Assembly: GCA_019635635.1 (NCBI GenBank)
Contig: JAHBZB010000001.1
Location: forward strand, 372,001-436,000
Length of the DNA: 64,000 nt
Direction of reading: 5' to 3'
Source: Xanthobacteraceae bacterium
GTDB lineage: Bacteria; Pseudomonadota; Alphaproteobacteria; Rhizobiales; Xanthobacteraceae
Below, piece by piece: positions 8,687-17,699 of this stretch; position 1 is the first letter of the stretch; every line of letters starts with the position of its first letter. The notes beneath the pieces are model-generated. The model was not told the DNA's origin. It was given only the letters and a program-made list of their open reading frames with translations, and did not search any database. A program made the position numbers and the translations under genes.

Positions 8687-9454
8687 ATGAACGTGAACGT
8701 CTCCCCGCCTGCGATCGAAGCGGATCGCCTGACCAAGCGCTACGGCGACGCCGTCGCGGTGGACGCGATTTCGTTCAGCATCCCGGCGGGCAGCGTGACG
8801 GGGCTGCTCGGCGGCAACGGCGCCGGCAAGACCACGACCATCGGCATGATCATGTCGCTGGTGGCGCCGACCGCAGGCCGGGTCAGCGTGCTCGGATACG
8901 ACATGGCGCGCGACGCCTACCGCGTGCTGCACCGGATGAATTTCGAAAGCCCTTATGTCGATCTCCCGCACCGGCTGACGGTGCGGCAGAATCTTTCGGT
9001 ATTCGGCAGGCTTTATGGAGTTGCAAACATTCCGGAGCGGGTCGCGCGGCTTGCCGCCGATCTCGATCTCAAATCTTTCATCGACCGGCAGTCGGGGAAA
9101 CTTTCGGCCGGCCAGAAGACGCGCGTCGCGCTTGCGAAAGCGCTGATCAACGAGCCGGACATTCTGATCCTCGATGAACCGACCGCCTCGCTCGACCCGG
9201 ACACTGCCGACTGGATTCGCGGCCATCTCGAGCGCTATCGTGCGACCAACAACGCGACCATCCTGCTCGCTTCGCACAACATGGGCGAAGTCGAGCGGCT
9301 CTGCGACCGCGTCCTGATGATGAAGCGCGGCAAGATCGTCGACGACGATGCGCCGGAAAAGCTGATCGCGCGCTACGGGCGGCAGAATCTGGAGGAAGTA
9401 TTCCTCGACATCGCGCGCGGCACGGGTGCCGCGAAGAAGGAGGCCGCGGAATGA
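8687..9454 (+). CDS. ABC transporter ATP-binding protein (ABC-2 exporter type)
   Basis: This encodes 255 residues with Walker A GGNGAGKTTT (about 43-52), signature LSAGQKTRVALAKAL and Walker B ILILDEPTASLDPD, followed by the H-loop ASHNMGE. The overall type is that of ATPases working with ABC-2 membrane proteins (NodI/CcmA/drug-exporter group). Its stop overlaps the start of the permease by four bases (ATGA), so the two are translationally coupled. The gene is divergent from regB with a 96-base gap; whether RegA controls it cannot be told from sequence. Substrate unknown. Confidence 0.9.
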   Translation: MNVNVSPPAIEADRLTKRYGDAVAVDAISFSIPAGSVTGLLGGNGAGKTTTIGMIMSLVAPTAGRVSVLGYDMARDAYRVLHRMNFESPYVDLPHRLTVRQNLSVFGRLYGVANIPERVARLAADLDLKSFIDRQSGKLSAGQKTRVALAKALINEPDILILDEPTASLDPDTADWIRGHLERYRATNNATILLASHNMGEVERLCDRVLMMKRGKIVDDDAPEKLIARYGRQNLEEVFLDIARGTGAAKKEAAE

Positions 9455-10266
9455 GTGCTGCCTCCTCGCCTGCATTTTCGTTCTCGCGCATTTTCGCGAT
9501 GGTGATGCGCCACTGGTATCTTTTGCGCTCGTCGTGGCCGCGGCTCCTCGAACTGATCTACTGGCCGCTGGTGCAGATGATCATGTGGGGCTTCCTGCAA
9601 AGCTTCATGGCGAAGCAGACCGGCACGCTCGCGATGGCAGCGGGCACGTTCCTCGCCGCCGTGCTTTTGTGGGACATTCTGTTTCGCGGCCAACTCGGCT
9701 TTTCGTTTTCGTTTCTGGAAGAAATGTGGTCGCGCAATCTCGCGAACCTGATGATCTCGCCGCTTCGCCCAATCGAATTCGTGCTTTCGATGATCGCGAT
9801 GTCGCTCATCCGGTTGATCATCGGGGTGGTGCCGGTGACGTTTCTGGCGATGTTCTTTTTCGGATTCAATTTCTGGGGGCTCGGCTTCGCGCTCGCGGCG
9901 TTCTTCGCGAACCTGCTGCTGACGAGCTGGGCGATCGGGCTGTTGTGCGCGGGGCTGGTGCTGCGCAACGGCCTGGGTGCGGAAGGTCTCACCTGGTCGA
10001 TCATGTTTTTGTTTCTGCCGCTGACCTGCGTTTACTACCCGGTCGCGACATTGCCGGCGTGGTTGCAGCCGATCTCCTGGGCGCTGCCGCCGACCAGCGT
10101 ATTCGAAGGCATGCGCGCGCTCGTGCTCGAACACACGTTCCGCGCCGATCTGATGCTCTGGGCCTTCGGGCTCAACGTGATCTGGATTTCGCTCGCGGGC
10201 TGGGGCTTTCTCAAGCTCATGCATTCGTCGAAGCAGATCGGCTCCCTGATGAGCGTCGGCGAATAA
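9451..10266 (+). CDS. ABC-2 type transporter permease
   Basis: This encodes 271 residues with about six membrane helices, including an opening cytoplasmic amphipathic segment (RIFAMVMRHWYLLRSSWPR) and the ABC-2 signature region in the C-terminal half (VTFLAMFFFGFNF, TCVYYPVATLPAW, ALPPTSVFEGMR). The YYPVxxLPxWLQ segment is characteristic of the NodJ/drug-export ABC-2 permeases. It forms a complex with the ATPase encoded by the overlapping upstream gene. The exported compound is not predictable. Confidence 0.88.
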   Translation: MSAASSPAFSFSRIFAMVMRHWYLLRSSWPRLLELIYWPLVQMIMWGFLQSFMAKQTGTLAMAAGTFLAAVLLWDILFRGQLGFSFSFLEEMWSRNLANLMISPLRPIEFVLSMIAMSLIRLIIGVVPVTFLAMFFFGFNFWGLGFALAAFFANLLLTSWAIGLLCAGLVLRNGLGAEGLTWSIMFLFLPLTCVYYPVATLPAWLQPISWALPPTSVFEGMRALVLEHTFRADLMLWAFGLNVIWISLAGWGFLKLMHSSKQIGSLMSVGE

Positions 10267-10284
10267 CTGCCAAGCGCTCGTAGA

Positions 10285-10299
10285 TTTGACCTGATCAAA
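10285..10299. repeat. Short inverted repeat upstream of the PHA depolymerase
   Basis: TTTGA-N5-TCAAA forms a perfect 5-bp inverted repeat 56 bases before the depolymerase start. It resembles an FNR-family half-site pair, but the spacing is one base shorter than the TTGA-N6-TCAA layout, so it may be only an A/T-rich promoter element. Confidence 0.3.
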
Positions 10300-10355
10300 A
10301 AAACGTCACAGGGTCCCGCGCTGCAACATGGGACGCTGAATAGCGTTGTAATTTC

Positions 10356-11711
10356 ATGCCGATTGGCGAATTTGGCCGCGCGCCGGACATGCCGGAAGAG
10401 ACCGGCGGGCCGGTTCTCGCGACGCCGCTCTACTGGTTCTACGAATGGGGCCAGGCGGCGCTGAACCCCTCGCGCGCGCTCGCCGACGCGACCAAGCTCT
10501 ATTTCAAAAACCCGCTCAATCCGTTTTCGCAGACCGAGTTCGGGAAGAACATGGCCGCCGCGGCCGAACTTTTCGAGCGCACCACGCGCCGCTACTCGAA
10601 GCCCGAATGGCATATCGATTCCACGCTGGTCGGCGGCGAACGCGTACCGGTCACGATCCGCTCCGTATGGGAGCGCCCATTCTGCAAGTTGTTGCATTTC
10701 GAGCGGCACTTCGACCATGCGCCGAAGCGGCCGCAGCCGCGGCTCCTGATCGTGGCGCCGATGTCGGGCCATTACGCGACGCTCTTGCGCGGCACGGTCG
10801 AAGCGTTCCTGCCGAATCATGAGGTTTACATCACCGACTGGGCCGACGCGCGCATGGTGCCGCTTGCCGAAGGCCCGTTCGATCTCGACGATTACATCGA
10901 TTACGTGATCAGCATGTTCCACTGGCTCGGCATCGGCGCGCACGCGGTCGCGGTGTGCCAGCCATCGGTGCCGGTGCTGGCTGCGGTCGCGCGCATGGAA
11001 GCGGAGAACGATCCTTACGTGCCGTTCTCGATGACGCTGATGGGCGGTCCGATCGACACGCGCAAAAGTCCGACCGCGGTGAACAAGCTCGCCGAAGAGC
11101 GCGGCATGGGCTGGTTCCGCACGCATGTGATTTCGAAAGTGCCGTTTCCGCACCCGGGCTTCATGCGCGGAGTCTATCCCGGCTTCCTCCAGCTCGGCGG
11201 CTTCATCGGCATGAATCTCGACCGCCATGTCGAGGCGCATCGCGCGCTGTTCAATAATCTGGTCGAGGGCGACGGCGATTCCGCGAAGAAGCATCAGGAA
11301 TTCTACGACGAATATCTCGCGGTGATGGACCTTACCGCCGAGTTCTATCTCCAGACCGTCGAGAAGGTTTTCGTCCGCCATGACCTGCCCAACGGCACCT
11401 TCAAGCATCGCGACAAGCCGGTCGATCCTTCGCTGATCCGCCGCACGGCGCTGCTCACCATCGAAGGCGAGAACGACGACATCTCCGGTCTCGGCCAGAC
11501 CGAGGCGACGCATGCGCTGTGCCCGAACATTCCGGAAGCGAAGAAAGTGCATTACGTGCAGCCGAAGGTCGGCCATTACGGCGTCTTCAACGGCTCGCGG
11601 TTCCGCGCCGAAATCGCACCGCGGATTTCCGACTTCGTGCTTTCGAACAACAACAGCTACGCCGACGGCACCAGCGCCTCGCCCCGTGCGAGACCGCGAA
11701 CCACGGCGTAA
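10356..11711 (+). CDS. Intracellular polyhydroxyalkanoate depolymerase
   Basis: This encodes 451 residues matching the intracellular PHB depolymerase family (PhaZ type): LYWFYEWGQAALNPSR near the N-terminus, LIVAPMSGHYATLLRGTVEA, the DWADARMVP segment, and the putative nucleophile motif VCQPSVPVLAA in which a cysteine replaces the usual serine of lipase boxes. The C-terminal part contains LLTIEGENDDISGLGQT and the HYGVFNGSRFR histidine. It would release 3-hydroxyacids from storage granules in the cytoplasm. No phaC, phaA, phaB or phasin gene is in the window. A second ATG at 10389 is possible. Confidence 0.88.
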   Translation: MPIGEFGRAPDMPEETGGPVLATPLYWFYEWGQAALNPSRALADATKLYFKNPLNPFSQTEFGKNMAAAAELFERTTRRYSKPEWHIDSTLVGGERVPVTIRSVWERPFCKLLHFERHFDHAPKRPQPRLLIVAPMSGHYATLLRGTVEAFLPNHEVYITDWADARMVPLAEGPFDLDDYIDYVISMFHWLGIGAHAVAVCQPSVPVLAAVARMEAENDPYVPFSMTLMGGPIDTRKSPTAVNKLAEERGMGWFRTHVISKVPFPHPGFMRGVYPGFLQLGGFIGMNLDRHVEAHRALFNNLVEGDGDSAKKHQEFYDEYLAVMDLTAEFYLQTVEKVFVRHDLPNGTFKHRDKPVDPSLIRRTALLTIEGENDDISGLGQTEATHALCPNIPEAKKVHYVQPKVGHYGVFNGSRFRAEIAPRISDFVLSNNNSYADGTSASPRARPRTTA

Positions 11712-11779
11712 CCCCAAGGCTTGCCTAATTTTGCCATCGGCGGTTGCCTGACTGGGGTCAGAGGCGAATCACTTTGGCG

Positions 11780-12541
11780 ATGCGCGTACTCAATTTTCTC
11801 AATCGGCAGGCGGCCCCGGTTCCTGAGACGATGACCGTCGTTTCGGGCGAGCGGCGCTTCGAGCTCGCGGTCGTGCGCCATCCGCGCGCGCGGCGCTACA
11901 CGATCCGCGTGCGCGCGGCGAACCGCGACGTGGTGCTGACGATGCCCCGGCGCGGCAGCCTCGCGGAAGCGCATCAATTCGCGCAGAAGAACGTCGCCTG
12001 GATCGCGGCGAAACTCGAGAAGCTGCCCGAGATCGTACCCTTTGCCGACGGCGCTGCGATTCCGTTTCGCGGCGTGGCGCACCGGATCGAGCACAGGCCA
12101 GGTGCGCGAGGCACGGCATGGATCGAACATGACGAAAGCGGGAGCGCGAAACTCTGCGTCGCCGGAAACGCCGCGCACGTTTCGCGCCGCGTGACGGACT
12201 TTCTGAAACGCGAGGCGATGCGCGCGCTTTCGGAAGCAAGCCGCGCCTATGCTTTGAGGCTCGGCGTCACGTTCGGGAAAATCACGCTTCGCGATTCCGC
12301 CTCGCGCTGGGGCTCGTGTTCGGAAAATGGATCACTGTCTTATTCTTGGCGGCTGATTCTGGCACCCGACTTCGTGCTCGATTATCTCGCTGCGCACGAG
12401 ATCGCGCACCGGGTCGAACTCAACCATTCGCCGCGGTTCTGGAAGCTGCTCGACACGATGACGCTGGATCGCATGCGCGCCGAAGCGTGGCTGGATGCGC
12501 ACGGCAACGGCCTGCATCGCTACGGCAAGCCGCGCGGCTGA
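11780..12541 (+). CDS. YgjP/SprT-like zinc metallopeptidase (DUF45, M48-related)
   Basis: This encodes 253 residues. The C-terminal half has the zinc motif HEIAH followed by a third histidine in LNHSPRFW, as in YgjP-like (WLM/DUF45) metallopeptidases, and the conserved RDSASRWGSCSENGSLSYSW block before it. The N-terminal half has a conserved RYTIRVRAANRDVVLTMPRRGS strand region. The ATG at 11780 is preferred to the TTG at 11744. It converges on the penicillin-binding protein gene with a 3-base gap. The cellular substrate of this family is unknown. Confidence 0.88.
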   Translation: MRVLNFLNRQAAPVPETMTVVSGERRFELAVVRHPRARRYTIRVRAANRDVVLTMPRRGSLAEAHQFAQKNVAWIAAKLEKLPEIVPFADGAAIPFRGVAHRIEHRPGARGTAWIEHDESGSAKLCVAGNAAHVSRRVTDFLKREAMRALSEASRAYALRLGVTFGKITLRDSASRWGSCSENGSLSYSWRLILAPDFVLDYLAAHEIAHRVELNHSPRFWKLLDTMTLDRMRAEAWLDAHGNGLHRYGKPRG

Positions 12542-12544
12542 GAA

Positions 12545-14629
12545 CTAGTTTCTGCGGATTCCGAAAAGCCGGTCGAGGAACCAGCCATCGATGCCGCGAT
12601 CGGCCTGCCGGTCGGTCTGCGGTTCGTCGTTGCGGACATCCGCCGGCGGCACCAGCGGGCCGTCCTGATAACGCTGGCCGCTGCCGGGCAATTCGACCGG
12701 CGGCAGATTCTGGTGCGCCGTGCGCATGAACTTGTTCCAGACGTCGACCGGCAGGTTCGCGCCGGAGGCTCTGCGCGTCGGCGAGGAATCGTCGTTGCCG
12801 ATCCAGACGCCGGTGACGAGAGCCCCGGTGTAGCCCACGAACCAGGCGTCGCGATAATCCTGGCTGGTGCCGGTCTTGCCGGCGGCGGGCCAGTTCGGGA
12901 TCGACGCGCGCTTCGCGGTGCCGGTGATGAGCGTCTCCTGCAACATCTGATTCATCTGCGCGACATGGGGCGGCGCAATCACGCGGCCATGACCGGGCTG
13001 GCTGCGCGCATAAAGAATTTTTCCCTTGGCGTCGCGCACCTGCGCGATCACGTGCGGGATCACGCCGATGCCGCCGTTTGCGAACGGCACGTAAGCGCCG
13101 ACGAGTTCGAGCACCGAGACTTCCGAGGTGCCGAGCGCCAGTGTCGCGTTCGCGTTCAAATCGGAGACGATACCGAGGCGATGCGCGGTTTTCGCGACCG
13201 CGGCGGGGCCGACTTCAAGCGCGAGGCGAACCGCGACCGTATTCAGCGAAAGCGCAAGCGCGGTCTGGAGCGACACCGGGCCATAATACTGACCCGTCGA
13301 ATTTTCCGGACGCCAGCCGCGCACCTGAATCGGCGCGTCGTCGCGCACGGTATCGGGTGTCATGCCGCGCTCAAGCGCGGTGAGATACACGAACGGCTTG
13401 AAAGCCGAACCGGGCTGGCGCTTCGCGGACACCGCGCGATTGAACTGGCTCTCGTTATAATTGACCCCGCCGACGAGCGCGCGCACGGCGCCGTTCGGGT
13501 CCATCGCGACGATCGCGCCCTGAGACACGCCATATTTCTCGCCCTTCTGCGCGATCTCGTCGGCAAGCGCGCGTTCGGCCGCCGCCTGCAAGTTCGCGTC
13601 GATCGTGGTCTGCACGGTGATGTCGACGTCGAACTGACCGACATAATCGTTGAGCGCGTCCATCACCCAGTCGGCGACATAGCCCGACGAGCCGGTGCGG
13701 TTGTTCGCGATCTTCGGCGGACGGGCCTGCGCGATCTTTTTCATCTCGGGCGTGATGAAGCCCGCCTCTTCCATCGCCGCCAGCACGAGAAGTGCGCGCT
13801 CTTGCGCGGCTTCAGGATTGCGCGTCGGCGCAAGCCGCGACGGCGATTTCACGAGGCCCGCAAGCATCGCAGCCTCCGAAAGCGTGACGGCGCGCGCGGA
13901 TTTCCCGAAATAGCGTTGCGCCGCCGCCTCGACGCCGTAAGCGCCGGAGCCGAAATAGACGCGGTTCAGATACATCTCGATGATCTGCGCCTTGGAGAAC
14001 TTTACCTCCAGCCAGACCGCCAGAATGACTTCCTGCAATTTGCGCTCGAGCGTACGCTCCTGCGTCAGGAACAAATTCTTCGCGAGCTGCTGCGTCAGCG
14101 TCGAGCCGCCTTCGCGCAATCGCCCGCGCAGAATGTTCACGCCGATCGCGCGCGCAATGCCGATCGGGTCGATGCCGAAGTGATAATAGAAGCGGCGGTC
14201 CTCGATCGCGACGAAGGCCTGCGGAAGATATTTCGGAAGCGCGCCAAGCGGCAGCTCCTTGCCAGCCATCTCGCCGCGCACCGCGATCACTTTATTATCG
14301 AGGCCGACGATGGTGATGGTCGGTGGCCGCTTCGGAATGACCAGCGTCTGGATCGGCGGCAGCTTGGTGAATTGCCAAGCAATCAGGCCCGAGAGCGCGA
14401 AGCCGCCCCAGAGCGCCAGCACGAACATCCAATAAAGGAAGCGGCGTACCGGGCCGCGGCCCTTGCCGCCACCGGAGGAGCGGCGGCGTTGCGGTTTTCC
14501 TTTGCGCGCGCCGCGGCCGGAATGCGGACCGCCCGCACGATCGCGCGCACTCAGGCGCAGATCGAGCCGCGTCTCCCGGTTCGTCATTCTGGGTTCGCGA
14601 CGCTTCGTGCGCCCGCCGAGCCAGCCCAT
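12545..14629 (-). CDS. Class A penicillin-binding protein (PBP1A-type)
   Basis: This bifunctional peptidoglycan synthase has 694 residues. A basic cytoplasmic tail (1-58) is followed by one membrane anchor (about 61-82), a GT51 glycosyltransferase domain (EDRRFYYHFGID, GGSTLTQQLAKNLFL, KLQEVILAVWLE) and a transpeptidase domain with SxxK in GSAFKPF (near 405), SxN in SLNTVAV and KTG in AGKTGTSQ (near 580). It polymerises and crosslinks murein in the periplasm. A GAGG ribosome site precedes the ATG. It follows glnD on the same strand by 87 bases, which contain three TTAAG-type repeats. Confidence 0.95.
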   Translation of the reverse strand: MGWLGGRTKRREPRMTNRETRLDLRLSARDRAGGPHSGRGARKGKPQRRRSSGGGKGRGPVRRFLYWMFVLALWGGFALSGLIAWQFTKLPPIQTLVIPKRPPTITIVGLDNKVIAVRGEMAGKELPLGALPKYLPQAFVAIEDRRFYYHFGIDPIGIARAIGVNILRGRLREGGSTLTQQLAKNLFLTQERTLERKLQEVILAVWLEVKFSKAQIIEMYLNRVYFGSGAYGVEAAAQRYFGKSARAVTLSEAAMLAGLVKSPSRLAPTRNPEAAQERALLVLAAMEEAGFITPEMKKIAQARPPKIANNRTGSSGYVADWVMDALNDYVGQFDVDITVQTTIDANLQAAAERALADEIAQKGEKYGVSQGAIVAMDPNGAVRALVGGVNYNESQFNRAVSAKRQPGSAFKPFVYLTALERGMTPDTVRDDAPIQVRGWRPENSTGQYYGPVSLQTALALSLNTVAVRLALEVGPAAVAKTAHRLGIVSDLNANATLALGTSEVSVLELVGAYVPFANGGIGVIPHVIAQVRDAKGKILYARSQPGHGRVIAPPHVAQMNQMLQETLITGTAKRASIPNWPAAGKTGTSQDYRDAWFVGYTGALVTGVWIGNDDSSPTRRASGANLPVDVWNKFMRTAHQNLPPVELPGSGQRYQDGPLVPPADVRNDEPQTDRQADRGIDGWFLDRLFGIRRN

Positions 14630-14716
14630 ATATAAAGAGCCTCGCTGCCCGCGCGCGGTCTTCCGCGCTCGTTAAGGAGTCTTAAAGGGCCTGCTTTAAG
14701 GCGAAGTTAAGCCGAT

Positions 14717-17587
14717 TTATCGTGCGGCCGCGGCCTTGCGCGGCTTTTCTTCCAGCGCTTCACGCTCGAACACCGCCAGTAACGCGCGTTTGATCGAAGC
14801 CTGCCGCTGCGCGGAGGCGATCTTCGCACCCATCAGATCGGTGACATAAAAGACGTCCACCGCGCGCTCGCCGAAGGTCGCGACGTGCGCGGAGGCGATG
14901 TTGAGATTAAGCCGTGAGATCGTGTTCGTCAGATCATAGAGCAGGCCGGGCCGGTCGAGGCCGGTGATCTCGATCACGGTATAGCGGTCGGACCAGGCAT
15001 TGTTAACGTTGACCTCGGGTTGCAGGCGAAACGGCTTGATGCGCGGCCGCGGCGGGCGTTTGGCGACGATTTCCGGAAGCCGCATTTCACCGCGCAGCGC
15101 GGCTTCGATGCTACTCGCGATCCGTTGCGCACGCCGGATTTCGTCCTCGTCCATGTCGAATTCGCGCGAAATCGAAATCGTGTCGAGCGCGTAACCGTCG
15201 GTCGTGGTGTTGATCTGCGCGTCCACAATATTGGCGCCGGCCGCGGCACAAGCGCCGGCAATGGCAGAGAGCAGCCGCGGGTGGTCGGGCGTGAACAGCG
15301 TGAGCTCGGTGACGCCGCGCGCGAAATCGGCGCGTACCGACGACGCGACGATCTGCCCGCTCGCTTCGGCCTCGCGGATGAATCTCGCGTGTTCAAGCTT
15401 GCGTGCGAGATCGACCTTCAGCCAATAGGGCGGATAGTGGCGCAGGATGTAGCGGTCGAGCTCCTGCGGATTTGTATCGCCCAAGGCCGCACGGAATTCG
15501 GCCTGCGCCATCTCGACTCGGCGCGAGCGGTTCACTTCCGAGAAGCCGCCGGTAAGCACCGGCTCGGTTTCGTAATAAAGTGTACGCAGAAGCTGTGCCT
15601 TCCAGCCGTTCCAGACGCCGGGGCCGACCGCGCGGATGTCGGCGGTCGTGAGAATCGTCAGCATCTTCAGCCGCTCGAGATTCTGCACGACGGCGGCAAA
15701 GTCCTCGATGGTCTTGCGATCGGAAAGGTCGCGCGACTGCGCGATGGTGGACATGGTCAGATGCTGCTCGATCAGCCAGGCGACGGTTTCGCTATCGGCC
15801 GGCGACAGCCCGATGCGCGGGCAGAACTTGCGCGCGACCTTAGCGCCCGCGATCGAATGATCTTCCGGCCTGCCCTTTGCGATGTCGTGCAGGAACAGCG
15901 CGACATAAAGCAACTCGCGATTCTTGATGCCTTTCATCAGTTCGTTCGCGACGCCGTATTCCGGATTGGTGCCGCGCTCGATTTCAGACAGCACTCCGAT
16001 GCAGCGGATCAGGTGCTCGTCCACCGTGTAGTGGTGGTAGAGGTTGAACTGCATCATCGCAACGACATGACCGAATTCCGGCACGAAGCGGCCGAGTACG
16101 CCCGCCTCGTTCATCTTGCGAAGCACAATCTCGGGTGCGTGTTTCGATGATACGATCTCGCGAAACAGCTTGTTTGCGTCTTCGTTCGTCCGAAGATCGC
16201 CGTCGATCAGCTTCAGGGAATTCCGCGCGAGCCGCAGCGCGTCCGGATGAAATTCCAGATCGTGCTGGTCAGCGATGTGGAACAGGCGCAAGAGATTGAT
16301 CGGATTTTTCTGAAAGACCTTGTCGTTCGCGACGTTCACGCGCTCATTGTCGATCACGAAATCCGGATAGTCTTTCACCGGGCGGCGCTTGCGACGGACG
16401 AAGCGGGAAATCACGCGCGTCAGTGCGGGGGCGCTTTTGACGTGTATTTCCTCTAGTTCCGCGCAGACGATGCCGGTGAGATCGCCGACGTCCTTTGCAA
16501 CGAGAAAGTAGTGCTTCATGAAGCGCTCGACGTCACGCTGGCCGGGGTGGTCGGTGTAGCCTAGGCGATGCGCCATCTCCTCCTGCACCTCGAAGGAAAG
16601 ACGCTCCTCCGCGCGGCCGGTCAGGAAATGCAGGTGGCAGCGGACGGCCCAGAGAAAATCGGCGCAGCGGCGGAACAGCGCGCGCTCGGCTTTCGTGAAC
16701 AGGCCCTTACCGACGAGTTCTTCCACGTCGCGCACGCGATATACGTATTTGCCGATCCAGTTCAGCGTGTGCAGATCGCGCAAGCCGCCCTTGCCGTCCT
16801 TCACATTCGGTTCGACCAGATAGCGAGACTGGCCGACGCGCTTGTGGCGCTCGTCGCGCTCGGCAAGTTTTGCGGTCACGAACTCGGCGGCCGTGCCCTG
16901 CACGACTTCCTTGTCGAAGCGCTTCTGGAATTCGTCGAACAACGCGTCGTCACCGACCAGCAGGCGCGCTTCGAGGAGTGCTGTGCGGATCGTCATGTCG
17001 GCGCGGCCCTGACGAATACATTCGTCGACGGAGCGCGTGGCGTGGCCGACCTTGAGGCCCATGTCCCAGAGCGCATAGAGGATCGCTTCGGCGACGCTCT
17101 CGCCCCAGGCGGTCTGCTTGTAGGGAAGCAAAAAGAGAAGATCGATGTCGGAGCCCGGCGCGAGCAGGCCGCGGCCGTAACCGCCGACCGCAACCACGCT
17201 CATGCGCTCGGACGATGACGGATTGTCGGAACGATAAAGCTGTTCGGCCGCGACTTCGTAGGCGAGCGTGATGATCGAATCCATCAGGCGCGAGAGCGCT
17301 TCGGCGCAGCCGCGTCCGGGCAGCCCGCCGAGCAAACGCTTTTCAGCGTTCTCGCGGCCTTCGTTCATCGCCGCTTTCAGGCGTTGCGTGAGTGCGGCGC
17401 GAATGTCCGCGGCGCGGCCCTCGTGCGCAACGGAAAGACCCGCAAGCTCGGTGCGGAGCTTGGCAACATTGATGAGATCCGCCTGACCGGGCTTGGCCCG
17501 GCGGCGGCGTTTGGGTTCGCGCGACATGTCGGGGAGATAGCGGGGAATCGTTGCTTTCCGAATATCCGATTGCGCGATTGCCGTCAT
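14717..17587 (-). CDS. glnD: [Protein-PII] uridylyltransferase / uridylyl-removing enzyme
   Basis: This encodes 956 residues with all GlnD domains in order: nucleotidyltransferase (GGYGRG at 135-140, GSDID at 145-149), HD hydrolase domain (HHYTVDEHL, LFLHDIAKG), and two C-terminal ACT domains (VTELTLFTPDHPRLLSAIAG; YTVIEITGLDRPGLLYDL). It adds UMP to PII proteins GlnB/GlnK under nitrogen limitation and removes it when glutamine is high, so it is the cell's primary nitrogen sensor. An internal ATG at 17527 is an alternative start. The gene is divergent from the sulfonate-type importer. Confidence 0.97.
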   Translation of the reverse strand: MTAIAQSDIRKATIPRYLPDMSREPKRRRRAKPGQADLINVAKLRTELAGLSVAHEGRAADIRAALTQRLKAAMNEGRENAEKRLLGGLPGRGCAEALSRLMDSIITLAYEVAAEQLYRSDNPSSSERMSVVAVGGYGRGLLAPGSDIDLLFLLPYKQTAWGESVAEAILYALWDMGLKVGHATRSVDECIRQGRADMTIRTALLEARLLVGDDALFDEFQKRFDKEVVQGTAAEFVTAKLAERDERHKRVGQSRYLVEPNVKDGKGGLRDLHTLNWIGKYVYRVRDVEELVGKGLFTKAERALFRRCADFLWAVRCHLHFLTGRAEERLSFEVQEEMAHRLGYTDHPGQRDVERFMKHYFLVAKDVGDLTGIVCAELEEIHVKSAPALTRVISRFVRRKRRPVKDYPDFVIDNERVNVANDKVFQKNPINLLRLFHIADQHDLEFHPDALRLARNSLKLIDGDLRTNEDANKLFREIVSSKHAPEIVLRKMNEAGVLGRFVPEFGHVVAMMQFNLYHHYTVDEHLIRCIGVLSEIERGTNPEYGVANELMKGIKNRELLYVALFLHDIAKGRPEDHSIAGAKVARKFCPRIGLSPADSETVAWLIEQHLTMSTIAQSRDLSDRKTIEDFAAVVQNLERLKMLTILTTADIRAVGPGVWNGWKAQLLRTLYYETEPVLTGGFSEVNRSRRVEMAQAEFRAALGDTNPQELDRYILRHYPPYWLKVDLARKLEHARFIREAEASGQIVASSVRADFARGVTELTLFTPDHPRLLSAIAGACAAAGANIVDAQINTTTDGYALDTISISREFDMDEDEIRRAQRIASSIEAALRGEMRLPEIVAKRPPRPRIKPFRLQPEVNVNNAWSDRYTVIEITGLDRPGLLYDLTNTISRLNLNIASAHVATFGERAVDVFYVTDLMGAKIASAQRQASIKRALLAVFEREALEEKPRKAAAAR

Positions 17588-17610
17588 CGCCCTTCAACGT
17601 ATATTACGTG

Positions 17611-17686
17611 TATAATTTGTACTTATTTTCTATTGACAGTTAATCTACGTATGAAGCAGTGTATTCCACGAAATTCACGGAATTTC
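17611..17686 (+). promoter_or_regulatory. Promoter-like region with inverted repeat before the importer
   Basis: The glnD/importer intergenic stretch (17588-17699) is far more AT-rich than its surroundings. It holds a TATAAT at 17611-17616, a TTGACA at 17633-17638 and an inverted repeat gaaatt-N5-aatttc at 17670-17686 just before the AGGGG ribosome site. No -10 sits at ideal spacing from the TTGACA, so which elements are used is open. Confidence 0.4.
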
Positions 17687-17699
17687 TCAGGGGTATCCA

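Noticed and set aside
14630-14716. Three TTAAG-type repeats between glnD and the penicillin-binding protein.
   Set aside because: Short, A/T-biased and consistent with a promoter-like spacer; no repeat of useful length and no T-run.
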